Positions 45,413 to 57,850 of a DNA stretch of 64,000 nt are shown piece after piece (within the stretch, counting starts at the first letter, position 1; every line of letters begins with the position of its first letter). The translations under genes were made by a program, and so were the position numbers. This DNA is from Gnetum montanum (Eukaryota > Streptophyta > Gnetopsida > Gnetales > Gnetaceae). The notes below the pieces were generated by a model. It searched no databases and was not told where the DNA came from. It was given only the letters and a program-made list of their open reading frames with translations. The stretch spans positions 253,889-317,888 of the forward strand of contig MNCI01014915.1 in the NCBI GenBank assembly GCA_015680685.1, given 5' to 3'.

Positions 45413-46000
45413 ATGTTTTTCATAACAAGTTCAATAAGGCCTAGAAAATGCAATTATCATCACACTTTTAGATGAGAAAAATGAAAGATATTTAGAGAGG
45501 TTCTACATTTCCTAATATTAGTATTTTTTATGATGTCTTATTCATCAAGGTCTTCCTATTGGAACTCATCTTAAATATATGAGAATTATTTCTCCTTAAT
45601 GTTCTCTTTATTGAAGTGAAGAATCATTTTTTCATGTTTTTTTAAGTGTCTAGTTGCTTAGCATGCTTGGAAATGAACATCCAAAAATTATAATTTTCAA
45701 CAAAGAATCAATGAAGTCATTCTTGGTGATCAAATTTCTTTATCTACTTCATTTCTTTATATTTAGAGTTGTCTTTAACCACTTGTTCTCTATTCTATTT
45801 AGAAGCTTTAATGTGTACATATTTTCCAGTAGCAAGAACATAACTATGACCTTTCTTTAGGTGTTAAATACCTAATTCTCAATGATGTTTATTTTTAGCT
45901 ACAACTTCAAGTAGAAAAGCTCCTAGTGAAAGTTGACTAATTAATTTGTTTTCTTTAGTATTAATATTTTTATTTTAGAAACTCAAGGATGGGAAGCTTT
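45413..46000 (+). pseudogene. L1-type LINE remnant, right piece (zf-RVT)
   Basis: The decayed frame reads LIHQGLPIGTHLKYMRIISP*CSLY*SEESFFHVFLS (45537-45650), the zinc-binding zf-RVT domain that follows RT in plant L1 LINEs (consensus CPLC..EES..HLFLSC). The Cys residues are mostly lost. It continues the left piece at 32450-33270, so G interrupted the LINE. Confidence 0.6.
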
Positions 46001-47094
46001 CAACTTTTGTTGCTATTTTTTCTTTATCTCTAATTAATCTATTATTTTTTTCTTTAGAGAGAATTTTCTCCTTCTCTTTATAAGAGATCCTTTAGTAAGA
46101 AGTGAAAATCCATGAGGATGCTTCTTAATGAGGATAAGTTCTAATTTATTTCCTTCCCCAGAGGGAAGGTTTTTTGGGATTGGTTGTAAGGATGAAAATA
46201 TATATATAAAAAATTACATCCCTAAAACCATTGGGCCTTTTCTTTAGACTCTCTTTTCAATGATCTAATGTACTCTAATTTTTTTAAAAAATATTATCAT
46301 TCATTTTTTAGGGTTGTACACCCACCCTCTTTCCCCCCATGATTAGGAAGATGATGTGTCTCTAAAGGATAAAAATAAGGGATCACTAGCTTCTAAAGAA
46401 AATTAAAATGAAAACAACCTCATATGGTTAAAGAAAACCAATTGAGTAATCAATCATTAAAGTATGTTAAGTGAAAAGTTAAAAGATGCTATTATTGTAA
46501 GAAACATGGACATCTAAGATATTAGTGTCCTTAATTCAAGTTGAAAGGGAGTCAAGTTAAGGTTTAGGAGCTTCTACATTGTGTAATAGTCAACTTTTAA
46601 CATTTAAAATCATAGTGAGGATCTCTAACATTTTGGAGATACAAAGAGAAAGAAATGTAATGTTAGAAGGTGTGTTATCTAATCCATTTTCCTTTAGGAA
46701 GATTCCTTAAAGAAGGGAAGGAATGTCATATCTTACTATTTATCCTTTTCTCTTATCATTATTTTATTTTTTCTTTTTAATGGCATGTGGACTTAAACTT
46801 GAAATTTTCATATACCTAGCCTTATTTGTCATTTTATATATTTTTTAGATGAGACTTTATAAATTATAACTTGTCTATTTAACATGTCTCATGCTTTGTT
46901 ATTATATTTTCTTATTATTTGCAACTAACTTTAAGACCTTATGAAAAGTATAGATTGACTTGCAAATGTGCTTGGTAATATTTCTTTGTTTATTTATTTT
47001 ATCTTATGATAATTATCTAGTGTATTAGATTGACGTGTTGGTAATTCTTATTTATTAATGATAGGAACCTTCTAGAACTTAGCACACTAATGAG
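46001..47094 (+). other. AT-rich region with one gag-type zinc-knuckle fragment
   Basis: About 1.1 kb of decayed sequence. At 46484-46531 one frame reads RCYYCKKHGHLRY*CP, a complete CX2CX4HX4C knuckle spacing as in retroelement gag proteins. The surroundings have no other recognisable domain; a Ty1/copia gag relic is likeliest. The rest shows nothing I can name. Confidence 0.45.
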
Positions 47095-48070
47095 TGATGA
47101 GTATTATTTATTATGAAGTATATTATGAGTAATGGGTATGTTTCATGCCCAACCATATAACTCTACACACATAGTAGATTGCATCATAATAAATGGAAGG
47201 GATAGACTATATGTATAGGAGTAGTATTCGTTGATTGTAGATTGCTATCTTTTGAGTGACATTTTTAGTGGGCTTTCAATATACGGTTAAACATGATTGA
47301 GACATGATTGATGATGTTGTATGGCTCATATTTACCAAAAATAAAAATTAATTTAAAATAAAACTATCCACTAGTATTAGTAAAGATAAAGTCCTATGTG
47401 TGTTGAGCATTCACTCTAGGAACCTATTGTCATACTCGTAAATTTATGCATTAACTATTGGATAATCAAACTATTTCACTGCTAGGTGTAAATGGACTAG
47501 TTGCTAAGAAAACAAATTATTCATAGTTAGTGCACTAGGTTTTGATATACCCAATTCTCTTTACTAATAATAGAAATAAATATAAATGAAAGCATTGGTA
47601 AAAATTAACTATTAATTTACAAGAAAAGTAAAATACAAGAATGTAAATCTATTCTAATCTAAAGTATTACAATGTAAAGGAATCAATGTCAATATTTATT
47701 TAATTCATGGGTAGAGCCAAGTATAACAACTTAAATAAAGAATTTAGACAAGTAACTTAGACATATGTTGCAGATATTTTTAACTAACATTGTAAGAGTT
47801 TTTCTACTTCTAATTAAAACTAGCTGATTTCTACCATTCTAAAATATATATTTATAGGCTAGGATGGGTACTACATCAGTGCATCTATGCTAATGCAAAT
47901 GGAGTTGTGTGAGTATATCTATGCTAACACAGATGCACTGATGCATGTGTTAACTTAGTATTCAAAAATATGATTTCATCATATCCAAGATAAGGGCTAC
48001 ATTAGTGTTTCCTAGCAAAACATTATATTTGTCTTAAGTTAGTCAACATAAAATGTTTGACATTTAATCA
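47095..48070 (-). mobile_element. 3' LTR of a decayed minus-strand element (E)
   Basis: The left end TGATGAGTATT and phrases such as CCCAACCATAT correspond to the reverse complement of the group's LTR 3' end. The right end (AGTCAACATAAAATG..TTTAATCA at 48070) matches the reverse-complemented start of the A1 LTR. A TATA box (minus strand) is at about 47852-47860. U3 has an inverted repeat CAGTGCATCT at 47877-47886 and 47931-47940. A decayed polypurine tract (TACCTTCATGGC) follows at 48071-48082, so the element body lies to the right. Confidence 0.65.
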
Positions 48071-49019
48071 TACCTTCATGGCTTATCAAAAATTTATTTT
48101 TTAAGTTATACAAAATAAACAAAGTCTAATTGCAAAACTTGTGGAGTAATCAGAACTAGATTACCAACATGACAAAATTACAAGTACTAAACTTAACAAA
48201 ACTTTAAAGTCATTAAAATTTATATAAAAATTACATCATGATAAAATGATTATAACTGAATAACATTAAAAATTGCAAGCTAAGTAGCATAGGTCTTTTT
48301 GAATTACTATAGAATAGACATATTCTTGTCCTTCTTAGTTTGAGAATTTTTTGTTTTCTAAACTTATTTTACAATTTCTACATGCACTAGAATATTAGGT
48401 TTATTCTCACTTCCTTTAGATTTTAATTACTATTGCATAATTTCATGTCTCATCTTGTAGCTTGGTCATTCAATCTCTTAGGTATCATCTACATTAAGGA
48501 TTAAAAGATCAATGAGTTAACACTTAACTAGAAAGAAAATTTTTTATTTCCATCATAAGCTCTTATAGTTTCCATATAAGATCACAGATACAATGCAAGT
48601 TTTCATTCTATGTCATCCTAAAATATTAATTTATCTTTATTTTTCTTAATTTTAAAATTTATAAATTCAAAAATTTCCAATTCTCCTTTTCCATGACTGA
48701 ATTGTGACTCTTGTGCAAGTTGGTGTGAGATTTACAATAGATGATATTTTATGTTAATAGGAAAAGTTTTTAAATGATCAAATCAAAGAATTTTAAGATA
48801 AAAATAAATCACATAGAATCCTACAACTTTTCTAATAAAAATGTAGCCAATCATTAGCAAACATTATTACAGTAGATCCCTTCCATAGTACACTTCCACC
48901 TTATCCTTAGATAACCACTAAGCAAGATTTTTGTAGGCATCCTAGTAGTTTAATATCAATAAAAAAAGGATGTTTATCATTATTTTGCATAAATCTATGA
49001 TATATTGTCATAACATATA
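48071..49019 (-). repeat. 3' body fragment of E, unrecognisable coding
   Basis: AT-rich sequence between the E LTR and A2. By position it should be the third-ORF/3' untranslated part of E on the minus strand. I could not align it convincingly. A2 inserted at its right edge (TSD ATATA at 49015-49019). Confidence 0.4.
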
Positions 49020-49860
49020 TGATGAAACACATTTTTCTCATGCTCCAACGTCGAGTATCTAACATCGGGGTCTAGATACGATGTTAGGTATTTAACATCA
49101 GGGGGTATACACTAGCCTATAAATATAGTGCCTAGGCTCTCGATTTGGCATAAGCTTTTGGTCATTTTTCAGTCAAAGTAGTGAAGCTCTTATAGCTATT
49201 TTTTCCAAAGTTAAAATATTTTTTGAGTGCCTGTAGAAGGAGTCTAAGTGTGTACGATTATTTGTTTGAGCACTGATGTACCTAAGCGTAGTAGTGTGAT
49301 GAGAATAAAAATGAACTCTTTTGACAATCCTTACAACATTGAGAATAGATTAATATTTCTTTTAATGCACTTTACCTTTATGCTCTTTACTTTAATGCAT
49401 TTAAATTGAGCAATTTATTTCCAGTAATTAATTAACATAAGCATGACCACTTTGAGCATACATATAGTACTTGGCAACCCAAAAACGCTTAACGTTTGGT
49501 AGCCCAGCAGTGCTATATGTGTTCATGATGTGTCCAAGAAAGTGGGGCAGTTACTTGTGTTAGGCTAGTTAGATAAAAAATGAGCTAGATCTTAAATTAC
49601 TCTACCTTTCATCATTGTTGTAGGCAACTAAACTCATAAGACATAAAATAAGAAAAATCATGTACCTCAATTACACTTAAACCATAACCATGAGTCTCAC
49701 AAGCATAGTTAGGAAGACAACAAATGTTCTCAACACCCATTTCACTTCCTAGAAAAGCTAGTTCACTAAAGAACTATAAGCCCACAGAATTCGACTAGAT
49801 TGCATGTAAATGCCTTAGTGATTTGTATGGTTGGGTGTAGGGGTACCTTGTCGCTCATCA
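49020..49860 (+). mobile_element. 5' LTR of A2
   Basis: 841 bp, TGATGAAACA to CGCTCATCA. U3 carries repeated TAACATC/GATGTTA words (49045-49105). TATA box CCTATAAATATAG is near 49120. Confidence 0.88.
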
Positions 49861-49861
49861 T

Positions 49862-49879
49862 TGGAACCATTGCTGGGGA
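49862..49879 (+). promoter_or_regulatory. Primer-binding site of A2 (tRNA-Asp type, decayed)
   Basis: TGGAACCATTGCTGGGGA, one base after the LTR, a four-change version of the tRNA-Asp-type site. Confidence 0.75.
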
Positions 49880-50021
49880 CCTTTTGGTTGTTTTTTGTGC
49901 TATCTAGGGCCTAGTGAAAAGTATTTAAATCATTGGAATGAACCTTAAAGTCACCTCACATCTTAAGATTACTACAACAATATTTAGAAACACATTGTGA
50001 TTTTTATTTTTCTAACTAAAA

Positions 50022-52600
50022 ATGTCTTCTTCTCATAGGAGTGATTCTTTGCCCAGGTTTGATAAAGCTTATTAACCAGTGCCTCAATAGTATTGAATAG
50101 CATATGCTCATCCTGATGAGTATGAACCAAACTTCACCTTTATCCTGCACCAGGATGAGCAGCTACGGTGGTGTGACATGGAGGGCAACATTATGTTGCT
50201 TCCCATCGATTCTTGTAATGCTCCACCAAATTATTATATGATATGGCCTTCAAGAACATCATGCTAAATATATTGTGCAAGATACTGATGTCAAGGATTA
50301 TCATCCCACTCAGGAACAACATCTATAAGATCGAAAACTAGAACAACGCTATGAATCTTCGAAGGGAAAAAGATTTAATGATTCTCCATTCCTATTGTAC
50401 CAACAACCTGGTGGAAAACCCATATAGGCCAAAACTAGAACTTGTAATCTATAATTCACAATCTTAGTTCTAGTAAAAATGGATCCAATGACAAAGAAGG
50501 ATCTAGAGGTGAAAGTCAAGGTAGGGATGCAAACAAAAAGCAAGATCGTGATCATGATCACGATTATTGAAGAGGTGGAAGCGAGTACCACGATGGTGTT
50601 GGTTCTTCTTTCTCTTCCCCTTTGTTATCATCTTCTTCTTCTTCTAGCTTTGATTGTGATTGTAGAAGGTGAGACTGTGATGGAGGTAATCGAAATGAAT
50701 AAAATGATTGATGGAACCAAAATGACCAAAGGGACAATCAGAAAAGGCAAGGTCAAGGGTGCAAACGTTCAAGAGAGGCACATTACGATGAATGAAGGGG
50801 TAGTCGAGGACATCATAGGCATTATGATTAAGGCCTCGATGAGCCTTTACTTGCTACCAGAAGTATGTTTAATATTGTAGAGGTAGTAAGAATTCCAACA
50901 AGGCATGTGAAGGATAGTTAGATCAGAAGGTTAGATATGAACAATATTTCTTGATTCGAAGGGGAACATAACTTTGATCTGCAAAATCATCTACAAGCTT
51001 TTCAAGATGCATGTGCCTTGTAGAACATAGAGAATCAGTGAAAAAACTTAAGTTATTTCCAAGGACACTCATCAAAGAAATAGAGAACTAGTACCAATCC
51101 TTAGAGTTGAAATCTATTAAATGATGGAGTACCATGTTGGAATTGTTTAATGATAAATATCAAACATACTCTAGAGTGTCCAACTTTAGAAGACAAATAC
51201 AAGGATGGAAATAAGGAACAGACAAAGTTTTGGATGCTGCCATCGATCGATACTACTCCTTAATGCACAAATGTCCTAGCCATGGTTATTCTTAGCTGGA
51301 TCAACTTCGCCACATTATAGATTGGCTTCGATCAGAAATGAGGAGAACCCTTGGTGTCTATGCCCAAGGGTAATTGTCATAATTAAGTACCCATTAGATA
51401 CAAAGACTAATCAAGCAGGTAGCCAAATAGGAGGGTGAATTAAGAAAAAGAGAAAGTGTAGAAGAGTATAATCATGAACCTTCCATGTGCAAGAGGGAGG
51501 TATGATTTTGCAACAGTGAGGACAAATTCACATATGATAAGGTGGTGAATAGGAAAACCTTATCATTCCAAAAATTGCAATATAAAATTACGACCAAGGT
51601 TGATCAATTATAGGACTCTATGGATAGTAGATTTTAAGCTGTCCTAAAAATTTCTAAAGAGTCCAAAGAATAAGGTAGTGATCATGAGCATAGGAGGCAC
51701 AAGGAAGTTGAACGTGCCTATCACAAAGCTAAGGGAAAAATTGCTATGATAGAAGAGGTTGCAGAAAGTGAATTAGATGATGATGGTGGATGTGACATCT
51801 ATCAATATGTACATCCTAAGGAATGTTTCCCCATCGTGTCACATTTATAGGACTCTAAGTTGTATGCTTTAAATCCACGACTAACATAAAGGAAAAAATC
51901 CAAAATATTACCTTATCCTCAAGGTAATTTCAAGCAATTCCATCAACAACAGCAATATTACCCAAGTGGACCTTCACCACAACTGTATGAGTAGTATCAA
52001 TCATGGCAGCAACCACAATCATGGGCACTGGCACCACCAAGGTTGCAATACCCTTATTGACAGCCTGATCCATACGGTTACTACATTCAACAACCCTTGT
52101 CTCCACATGATTCCTCTAGTCACATTTCTACTTTTCAACCTCACTACCACCCTTCTAATTATTATCAAACTCATTCTCCACATGAAAGAAGGGATACCAC
52201 CTCTTACCCTTATCCCATTCCTATCCTTGCACATGTTCCTCCTTCACCTGCATAGCTACCACTTGCTCCACCTATGTGGGGTGAGCTACCAACTCAACCA
52301 CAGCAACGTAATGCTATGAGGATTGTTAATCTACAACCAGTTCATCAATTGAATGGGTCAAATACTCAATCAAAGAAAAGATCTTTCTTTTGACCTTGTA
52401 GTCCATCTAAACCCTTGATTACACTCATGATTGACAACCTTGCTCCTGCATCTTCCTTTGTATCCAATACCTTTGACTCCCCTTCAAATGAAAATCTACC
52501 TAGGATCCATACTGTCATGTTTACTCATACTATATCTAATTGGATCCATGCTGGAAGCCTTTCCCAGAAATTAGCCAATCTTGGAAGTCCTTTGATTTAT
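50022..52600 (+). pseudogene. A2 gag, decayed
   Basis: The ATG at 50022 gives MSSSHRSDSLPRFDK, then EYEPNFTFILHQDEQLRWCDMEGNIMLLP (50125-50205). Capsid-like sequence follows at 50950-51160, a Lys/Glu helix-rich part at 51400-51700, a knuckle CDIYQYVHPKEC near 51797 (second Cys now Tyr), and a Gln/His/Pro/Tyr tail (51930-52330). Many Gln codons are now TAA or TAG. Confidence 0.78.
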
Positions 52601-53110
52601 TTGTAGATTTTTGGGAATGAATTTTGCAAGGCTTTCCTAGATTCAAGTTTTGGTGTTAATTTAATTTCTCATGAGATGTACATTGCATGGAACCTACCTC
52701 CTCTTAAGAAGAGCAATATAAGATTAGAATTGGTAGACTAGTCCATCATTGTTCTATTGGGATTGGTAAAAGAAATTGTGACCACTATCTGTGGGTGGTC
52801 TTATCTTGCTAATTTCCTAATAATCAAAGTGGAGAACTGCAAAGTGGATTTTCCAATCATCATGGGAAGGACATGGCTGAGCATCATTGATGCAAGAGTG
52901 AGCATCAGAGATCTTTCCCTAGAAATATCTAAAGAAAATGCATTCGAAAAGATCGAGAAGAAGAGAGTTCCATGCATCGCGTACAATGATACTGAGTGCA
53001 ATTATGTGAAAAAACTCTGGGTCATCAAGCAAGCATCTATCTCTGCATGTAAGCAATGTGCATTAGAAGTAGAAATCCAAAGATGTATGTATGCACCAAC
53101 TACAAAATAG
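52601..53110 (+). pseudogene. A2 aspartic protease
   Basis: Reads FLDSSFGVNLISHEMYIAWN, LELVD*SIIVLLGLVKEIVTTICGWSYLANFLIIKVENCKVDFPIIMGRTWLSIIDARVSI. The catalytic Asp is kept but the Gly is Ser (DSS). It is followed by VPCIAYNDTECNY and the linker toward RT. Confidence 0.8.
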
Positions 53111-53539
53111 GAAGGCACCCAGTCATTGATCGCTGATTCTGAGAGTAGAACACTTTACATGGAACCAAATGAGAGCCTAACATGTGCATATGTTGCTAGC
53201 ATGGATGAACTAGGGTAAGTTCATCACCAACTCTCTGATGATACAAATGATGATACTCATTTGGAAGAGTTATAAATTCCTAAAAATTTCAAGCAAGAGT
53301 CCCTTGAATTGAAAATGCTATTGGCAGGAATGGAATGTGTTTTTGAAAAATGGGAAGCTAATCATAATTAATGTAAATCTTTCTCTAGATCTAAAAAAGA
53401 TGCTATTGAAGGTAGTTAAAAAATGGTTAGTAGCTTTTTCTTGGTCATATCCTGAACTCACAGGGATTGATCCTAGGATATGCTGGCATCGCATCTACAC
53501 TAATCTAGCCATGAAGCCAAAAAGATAGCCATAGAGGTA

Positions 53540-54257
53540 GTTGAACCCAAAATTGAAGCAGATCATCAAGGAGGAAATTGAGCAACTCCTCAAGGTAGGG
53601 TTCATTTATCCCATTGCAGATAGTGAGTGGATTAGTCCACTCATAATTGTACCAAAGAAAGGTGCCAAGTGGTAGGTCTACATTGATTTTTGGTTGTTGA
53701 ATATGGAAACATTCAAAGATTATTTTTTGTTGTCATTTGTGGATTAGGTGTTAGGCACAATCTCTAGGCATTGCTACTACAATTTTTTAGATGGTTATAG
53801 TGGCTATAACCAAATTTAAATTACACCAAAAGACTAAGCAAAGACAAAATTCATGAGTCCCTAGGGATCTTTTGCATATTGCAAGATGCCATTTGATGTA
53901 TGCAATGCTTTTGCTACATTCCAACACATGGTTTTGAGCATTTTTCAATAGCAGATTAGTAGTAGTGTAGAAGTCTTCATGGATGACTCCTCCACTTATG
54001 GAGCTACATTTGAGTAGGCCTTGGACTGCCTTGAGCAAGTGCTAAAACAATGTGTCAAAACCAATTTGCAGCTCAATTTGCAAAATAGTCACTTAATGGT
54101 TTAGGAAGGCATTGTATTAGGGCACAAAATATTGCAAGTAGGAATTGAGGTAGACCCTGAGAAAATAAGGATCATCCAAGCAATAACCCTTCAACTAGAA
54201 ATTGTCAACCTTAGATATATTGGCTACTATCGGTGATTCATAGAGAATTTTTCTAAG
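53540..54257 (+). pseudogene. A2 reverse transcriptase, decayed
   Basis: Reads KQIIKEEIEQLLKVGFIYPIADSEWISPLIIVPKKGAKW, YYNFLDGYSGYNQI, KMPFDVCNAFATFQHMVLSIFQ, VFMDDSSTYGATFE and GIEVDPEKIRIIQAI. Catalytic MDD is intact. At least eight stops lie at expected Gln, Arg or Trp sites. The chain stops at GYYR*FIENFSK just before the N at 54258. Confidence 0.85.
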
Positions 54258-54258
54258 N
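54258..54258. other. Single N hiding a missing RNase H segment
   Basis: The code jumps from FIENFSK to KFRHYVLRYKVFVHIDHS. In C about 100 or more codons lie between these phrases, so one N stands for at least about 300 missing bases. Confidence 0.8.
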
Positions 54259-55800
54259 AAATTTTAGGCATTATGTGCTTAGATACAAGGTGTTTGTGCA
54301 CATAGACCACAGTGCCATCCACTTCTTGATGAACAAGCCAATGGTGAGCCCTCGTGTTGTATGGTGGCTAGTGATCTTATAGGAATTTAATCTTACGATG
54401 GTAGATTGAAATACATTGAGAATGTGGTCACTGATCACTTGTCTTGGTTGCAATGGGACAACAAAGAGGAAGAAGATCTATTATCTGATATGTTTCCTAA
54501 TGAACTCCTCTTTATTGGAGCTATAACTGAACAATTTTCCAATAAGCCTAAATGGTATGATGGCATTCTCATCTATCTTCTTACTTAGGAGATGCCACAA
54601 GGGTCAAACCACCAGAAGAAATAGCATTTTCTTCACCAAGTAAAACACTTCATGGAGATCAATGAACACCTCTATAAGGTATGCATTGATGGCCTAGTTC
54701 GTTGGTGTGTCCATAATGCTGATCAATTTCACGTTCTCCAAGATGCTCATGAAGGTCCTTGTGAAGGACACTATGCTAGGAGATGCACGTCCATTAAAAT
54801 CCTGATGGCAGGCTACTATTGGCCAACAATCTTTAGGGATGCTCAACATTACATTCGCTCATGTAAACAATGCCAACGAGATGGTGGAATGACTGCTCAA
54901 ATGGAGAGACTTCAACAATGGATTCAACCACTGGAACCCTTCAACATCTGGGGCATTGATTTCATGGGTCCCATCACACCCATGTCAAATGGAAAGGTAT
55001 ACATCATAGTCACTGTTGACTATTATACAAAATGAGCAGAAGTAGTAGCCATCATTGATTATACATCTTCTACTATTTCTCCATTTGTACACCAAAATGT
55101 TGTAAACAGGTTTAGGGGTGCCACGTGCATTAATTTCTAATGATAGAACTTTACAAGCACTAATTTTTGGAAGCTCATGCAATGCTTGAGGGTTAAACAT
55201 ATACTCACAACACCCTACCACCCTCAAGCTAATGGTCAAGCTAAGGTTAGTAATAGGGAAATCACAAGGATTCTAACAAGAACTGTTAGAAAATATAGGA
55301 AAGACTAGAGCACAAAACTCAACAATGTCCTTTGGGCCTATCGCTCAACATGGAAACTTCCTATAGGCTACTCTCCCTACAAGCTTGTGTACGAAGAATT
55401 ACCAACACTTCCTATTCAATCCAAGCTCCATACACTTTCAACCACTTATGACCTTGACATTGACTTAAGTCTAGCCTAAAAAGAAAGACTAATGAATCCA
55501 TGCTAGATGAAAATCGATTAGTAGCCATATCATCTAATGAGTTGCACAAGGCCTATAACAAAAAGCATCATGACCTACAAATTAGAAAAGTCAAATTTCA
55601 ACTGGGAGATAAGGTTCTCTAGTAGAACCCCACACATGTAGCTCAATGAACTAAGTTTCAAACATTGTGGGAAGGACCTTACATTATTTATGAGATTTTT
55701 CCTTTTGGGGCCATGATGATCTACAAACTTGAGAGCCAAACAAGAAACAATTGGTCAACATACAAAAAATTAAACCTTTTCATGAACATAAGCCAACTAA
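54259..55800 (+). pseudogene. A2 RNase H C-terminus and integrase
   Basis: RNase H end (VFVHIDHSAIHFLMNKPMVSPRVV), then an integrase with a 127-codon open stretch at 54652-55035: HDAHEGPCEGHY-type His pair, an intact CKQC, and EPFNIWGIDFMGPITPMSNGKVYIIVTVDYYTK. The core continues with frameshifts: LISND (second Asp expected, Asn present), YHPQANGQA with stops beyond, WSTKLNNVLWAYRSTWKLPIGYSPYKLVY. The C-terminus LWEGPYII ends near KPFHEHKPT and a stop at 55798-55800. Confidence 0.86.
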
Positions 55801-57509
55801 TACAACAAAAGCCTCATTAGATGGACAACCATGCTCCATATTTCAGATCTCCTCCTTTCAAGTTAGTTGTGGGGGAGATGGCCATCCATGCTAATCATAT
55901 AAGCAGCTCCTTAGTTTTTTAACTTTTTATTTTACAACTTTTTTTACACATTCTTTATTTTACATCTTCTTGTTTTCATGTTATTAATATTTTCTAATTT
56001 TTTTACACCATCATTAATACATTTTCTATTTCTTGAATATTTTACACTTTATTTTATCATGGTGTGATCTTCCAAATTTTTATTAATAAGTGCCAATAGA
56101 AATGGTAATGTGTTGCTTGATGGTGGTATGTACTATTTTTGTTATTTAATTGTTGGTGTCTGGTTTTTGACTTTGAATTCCATTAGAAATAATTAGAACA
56201 TGGTTTCTTTTTCATGTAATAGGTAGTGAGTCCACAACATCCACCCATCCACAAAGTCTATGGTTCTTCTTGTTCTAGAAATGTGTAGTCCCTTTTTCAT
56301 TAACAAAACATTAATAAATTTGTGACTTTGGTAGTTTTGGGAATTGGGAAGGATTTAAAGGTTTGAACAAGGTATGGCTTCAAGGGGATTCAACATTCTT
56401 TGTGCCCTTTTTTTTACTTGGGTACATGTGTGTTTTCATGGATTTCTTATCGTTCCATGTCAGCCAATAGAAGGACATTGAATAAGTCCTTTCATGGTGT
56501 GGTTCTCATAAAAAGAAAATGATGAGAATTCAAAGCACACCCCTTGGACAAGATAAATGCATATGTCTTCGCATGGTGTGGTTATCATTAGAAAAAAATG
56601 ATGAGAATTCAAAGCACACCCCTTAGATAGAATAAATGGACTATAAGCATTGGTTATGGGACTTATCTCTCTAACTAAGGCCCTTCCTCACTTCCTACTT
56701 CTTCTTTAATAAGGAACAATGGTTGTTCTATGGGAGCACTCTTGTGTCCCAGGGGATGGACTAGTCTTAGAATGATGATGTGAAGTCACTGAAAGTGGTT
56801 GGTTTTGGTCTGGACTAAGGATGGATCCTATCAAGTTATTTAACTACAAAATCCACAAGGGGATTCATGTGACCTTAATTAGGAACTTCATTCCACACAC
56901 ACTCTCTCATCCATCTATGCTTTCCATGTTTCACCTCACTTCTAGTTTCATGTTCTAGTTCGATGTCCTGGTTTGATGTGTCAGAATTCTTAGTTAGTTT
57001 CTTCGAGGTTTTCATACTTAACCTTTTGTAACCATTAATCATCTAGAGAGCCCACAAACTCTTTGGTTTGAAGTTATGTAAGGGCATAAGAGGCCTATGC
57101 CTACTTTGTGGAGGATCCACTTACATATCTTTTGGTTGGGTTAGTTAAGTTCTTTATCCTTAGACACTCTTACAATCAAATTCTTTTTGTTTACCCCATC
57201 AATGACATCCAATTGTGCACATATTTAAAACACTTTTAGTGAACTTTTCTTTTTATTATTGTGAATTATTACACCATCTTCAAATATTTCCTTATGTTAA
57301 ACTTTTTCAATTTAATGGACTGCTTATTTATTTTACCCTATTTGTCAGCCTTCCCACTAACACTACTGAAGGAATCAATCTACCACAATCACAACTTAGT
57401 TGAGTGTAACTACCAACATGATAAGGCATTTAAAAGCTATGCAAGGTAAGGCATTTAAAAGCTATGTGTTACATATTGCATACTACTTTGTGATTCTATT
57501 GTGATTGTA
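55801..57509 (+). repeat. A2 spacer, with internal purine tract
   Basis: GTGGGGGAGATGG (55868-55880) is the clearest internal polypurine motif of the three copies. Other shared blocks: AGTGAGTCCACAACATCC (56226), two tandem versions of TGGTGTGGTT..AAAGCACACCCCTT (56500 and 56575), and the GGACTAGTCTTAGAATG.. / GGATCCACTTACATATC blocks. No gene supported. Confidence 0.7.
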
Positions 57510-57850
57510 GTGGAAAGCATGAACTAGAAGTAGGACTATGTTCACCAAGGATGATGCAATAGTACCATACAATGAGGACCATTCATGATCATTGGATCTC
57601 TTCTCTCTCATTCTTTAGTTACCAAGAGGTGTTGGATGTCAGTGTTATCTAGGGTGTTCACTTCTCTTATCATGAACACCCAATTTTGTAAAATATTGTA
57701 TCTTTGTAGATGTGGGCACTTAGAGTCTGTTGTTCCATTTGAGTCAGTTTGTATGCTAGTCAATAATCCCATACCTTCCCAATATTTTTTAAAGAACTTA
57801 TTCCTCCTCTTCTACACTTGAGGACAAGTTTTCATTTAGTCATGGGGGTA
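57510..57850 (+). pseudogene. Vestige of A2 third ORF and 3' untranslated part
   Basis: TGATTGTAG ends at 57510 at the conserved acceptor position, but TGG replaces the expected ATGG. Fewer than 60 codons of related sequence remain before the TGTTCACTTC..ATGAACACCC block that in A1 lies after the third ORF. The polypurine tract CATGGGGGTA is at 57841-57850. Confidence 0.5.
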
